From assembly GCA_045598705.1 (NCBI GenBank), contig JAZLMM010000002.1:1-64000 (forward strand): a stretch of DNA of 64,000 nt. Direction: 5' to 3'. The translations under genes and the position numbers were made by a program. The DNA is from Scatonaster sp045598705 (GTDB lineage: Bacteria > Bacillota > Clostridia > Saccharofermentanales > Saccharofermentanaceae). Below the pieces are notes generated by a model. The model was given only the letters and a program-made list of their open reading frames with translations. It had not been told where the DNA came from and did no database searches. Below, piece after piece: positions 62,816 through 64,000 of this stretch. Every line of letters begins with the position of its first letter. Position 1 is the first letter of the stretch.

Positions 62816-64000
62816 TCAGACAGTCAGTTCAGGCTCCTCAATATCCAGGTCATCCGCATAGAGTGCAAGAACCGGTGCAATATCGTTCTTCAAGAAAGCT
62901 TCGACCTGCTCCGGGCAACGACCAATGTAGAGCTTCGGGTCCAGAAGAGAATCCAAAGAGTTCTTATCAAGGCCGAATGCCGGGTCATCTGCAATACGTT
63001 CCAGAAGATCGTTCGGACGACCTTCTTCTTTGACTACTTTACCTGCAGCCATGGAGTGTACGCGGATCTTCTCGTGAAGTTCCTGACGGTCACCGCCACG
63101 CTTTACCGCTTCCATCATGATGTTCTCTGTTGCCATGAATGGAAGTTCATCCATGATGTGCTTTCTGATCATCATCGGATATACAACAAGTCCGGATACA
63201 ACATTCTGATATATACTCAGGATCGCATCCACAGCGAGGAAAGCTTCCGGTACGCTGATACGCTTGTTCGCAGAATCATCAAGTGTACGCTCGAACCACT
63301 GTTCCGAAGCAGTCAGTGCAGGATTCAGTGCATCGGTGATTACGTAACGTGACAGAGAGCAGATACGCTCTGAGCGCATCGGATTACGCTTATAAGCCAT
63401 CGCAGAAGAACCAATCTGTGTCTTCTCGAATGGTTCCTCAATCTCCTTCAGATGTTGCAGGAGACGGATATCATTACTGAACTTATGCGCAGAAGAAGCG
63501 ATACCTGCCAGAACATTCAATACCTTAGTATCCAATTTTCTGGTATAGGTCTGACCACTTACTGAGATAGAAGACTCGAAGCCCATCTTCTCTGCAATCA
63601 TCTGGTCAAGTTTCTCGACTTTATCATGGTCACCCTGGAAAAGATCCAAGAAGCTGGCCTGGGTTCCTGTCGTTCCCTTACAGCCAAGCGGCTTCAGGCA
63701 AGAAATTACATAATCGAGTTCATCCAAGTCAAGAAGCAGGTCCTGGAGCCACAAGGACGCACGCTTGCCAACCGTTACAAGCTGAGCCGGTTGGAAATGT
63801 GTGAAGCCAAGCGTCGGCATATCCTTATAGCGGTCTGCGAACTGAGCCAACTTGTCCATGACTACGACCAATCTCTTACGTGTCAGAATCAAGGCTTCTT
63901 TCATCAGAAGAATATCTGTGTTGTCACATACGTAGCAAGAAGTTGCGCCAAGGTGAATGATTCCCTTCGCCTTCGGGCACTGTTCACCGTATGCATGTAC
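62816..64000 (-). CDS. purB: Adenylosuccinate lyase, 5' end outside window
   Basis: The C-terminal 394 residues of a roughly 475-aa enzyme; the frame is open to base 64,000, with HLGATSCYVCDNTD read near the window edge. It cleaves SAICAR and adenylosuccinate in purine synthesis. The fumarase/aspartase signature is in SSAMAYKRNPMRSERI, and the catalytic loop precedes it; GFTHFQPAQLVTVGKRA holds the general acid His. The C-terminus ends with ELTV. An internal ATG at 63,904 is not the true start. It is 25 bases upstream of the cysteine desulfurase gene. Confidence 0.95.
   Translation of the reverse strand, partial: VHAYGEQCPKAKGIIHLGATSCYVCDNTDILLMKEALILTRKRLVVVMDKLAQFADRYKDMPTLGFTHFQPAQLVTVGKRASLWLQDLLLDLDELDYVISCLKPLGCKGTTGTQASFLDLFQGDHDKVEKLDQMIAEKMGFESSISVSGQTYTRKLDTKVLNVLAGIASSAHKFSNDIRLLQHLKEIEEPFEKTQIGSSAMAYKRNPMRSERICSLSRYVITDALNPALTASEQWFERTLDDSANKRISVPEAFLAVDAILSIYQNVVSGLVVYPMMIRKHIMDELPFMATENIMMEAVKRGGDRQELHEKIRVHSMAAGKVVKEEGRPNDLLERIADDPAFGLDKNSLDSLLDPKLYIGRCPEQVEAFLKNDIAPVLALYADDLDIEEPELTV

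Overview
The window looks like chromosomal DNA from a low- to mid-GC, Gram-positive anaerobe of the class Clostridia, probably a plant-fibre-degrading gut or rumen type. The support is: sigma-A-like promoters with strong GGAGG ribosome sites, a T-box leucine leader, a PyrR-attenuated pyr operon with an FMN/Fe-S type PyrD-PyrK pair, the lexA / hfq-miaA-mutL-mutS-miaB neighbourhood, a 'NifZ'-ThiI sulfur pair, an archaeal-type aspartate-semialdehyde dehydrogenase, and a cytoplasmic arabinoxylan-oligosaccharide cluster. The genus cannot be fixed from sequence alone. I see no CRISPR array, rRNA, phage block or intact insertion sequence.

Layout. 1-3,810: end of an unknown gene, tRNA-Leu(CAG), a 73-aa peptide of unknown role, glyA and rarA. 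3,848-7,409: a MarR-type regulator with a palindrome on its own promoter, followed by a 1,000-aa MacB-like ABC transporter. 7,432-13,320: cysteine desulfurase, M18 aminopeptidase, DAHP synthase, then a Leu T-box (specifier CTC) before leuA. 13,321-15,161: a hairpin-rich gap, two small membrane-protein genes divergent from lexA, and a LexA (SOS) box between them. 15,165-22,734: hfq-miaA-mutL-mutS-miaB on the minus strand. 22,869-24,332: a D-Ala-D-Ala carboxypeptidase homologue whose catalytic Ser and Lys are replaced. 24,363-29,559: tldD-pmbA, an acyl-CoA ligase and a YgjP-like metallopeptidase.

29,578-36,050: pyrR-B-C-F-K-D plus a divergent PRTase in the pyrE position, preceded by a promoter and a PyrR attenuator. 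36,059-41,192: a six-gene, overlapping MoxR/DUF58/vWA/vWA/TPR (Bat-like) membrane operon. 41,368-45,247: three tRNAs, galE, a lipoprotein, a 317-bp non-coding element with interleaved inverted repeats, and asd. 45,327-46,358: a Xer-type tyrosine recombinase.

46,362-58,123: arabinoxylan use. GH51, a kinase, araD and a fucose-isomerase-fold isomerase form one minus-strand run. GH10 and an SGNH acetylesterase lie behind a terminator, and a divergent esterase-GH43-CBM fusion lies on the plus strand. None of these enzymes has a signal peptide, so they should act on imported, still acylated and arabinosylated xylo-oligosaccharides; no transporter is in the window. 58,154-64,000: a zinc-ribbon membrane protein, an AIR-synthase-like protein, thiI, a NifS-type cysteine desulfurase and the 3' part of purB.

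The items most worth following up are the lexA-divergent SOS membrane proteins, the catalytically dead DacA-like protein, the interleaved-repeat element near 43.9 kb, the N-terminally extended Hfq, and the esterase-GH43-CBM fusion.
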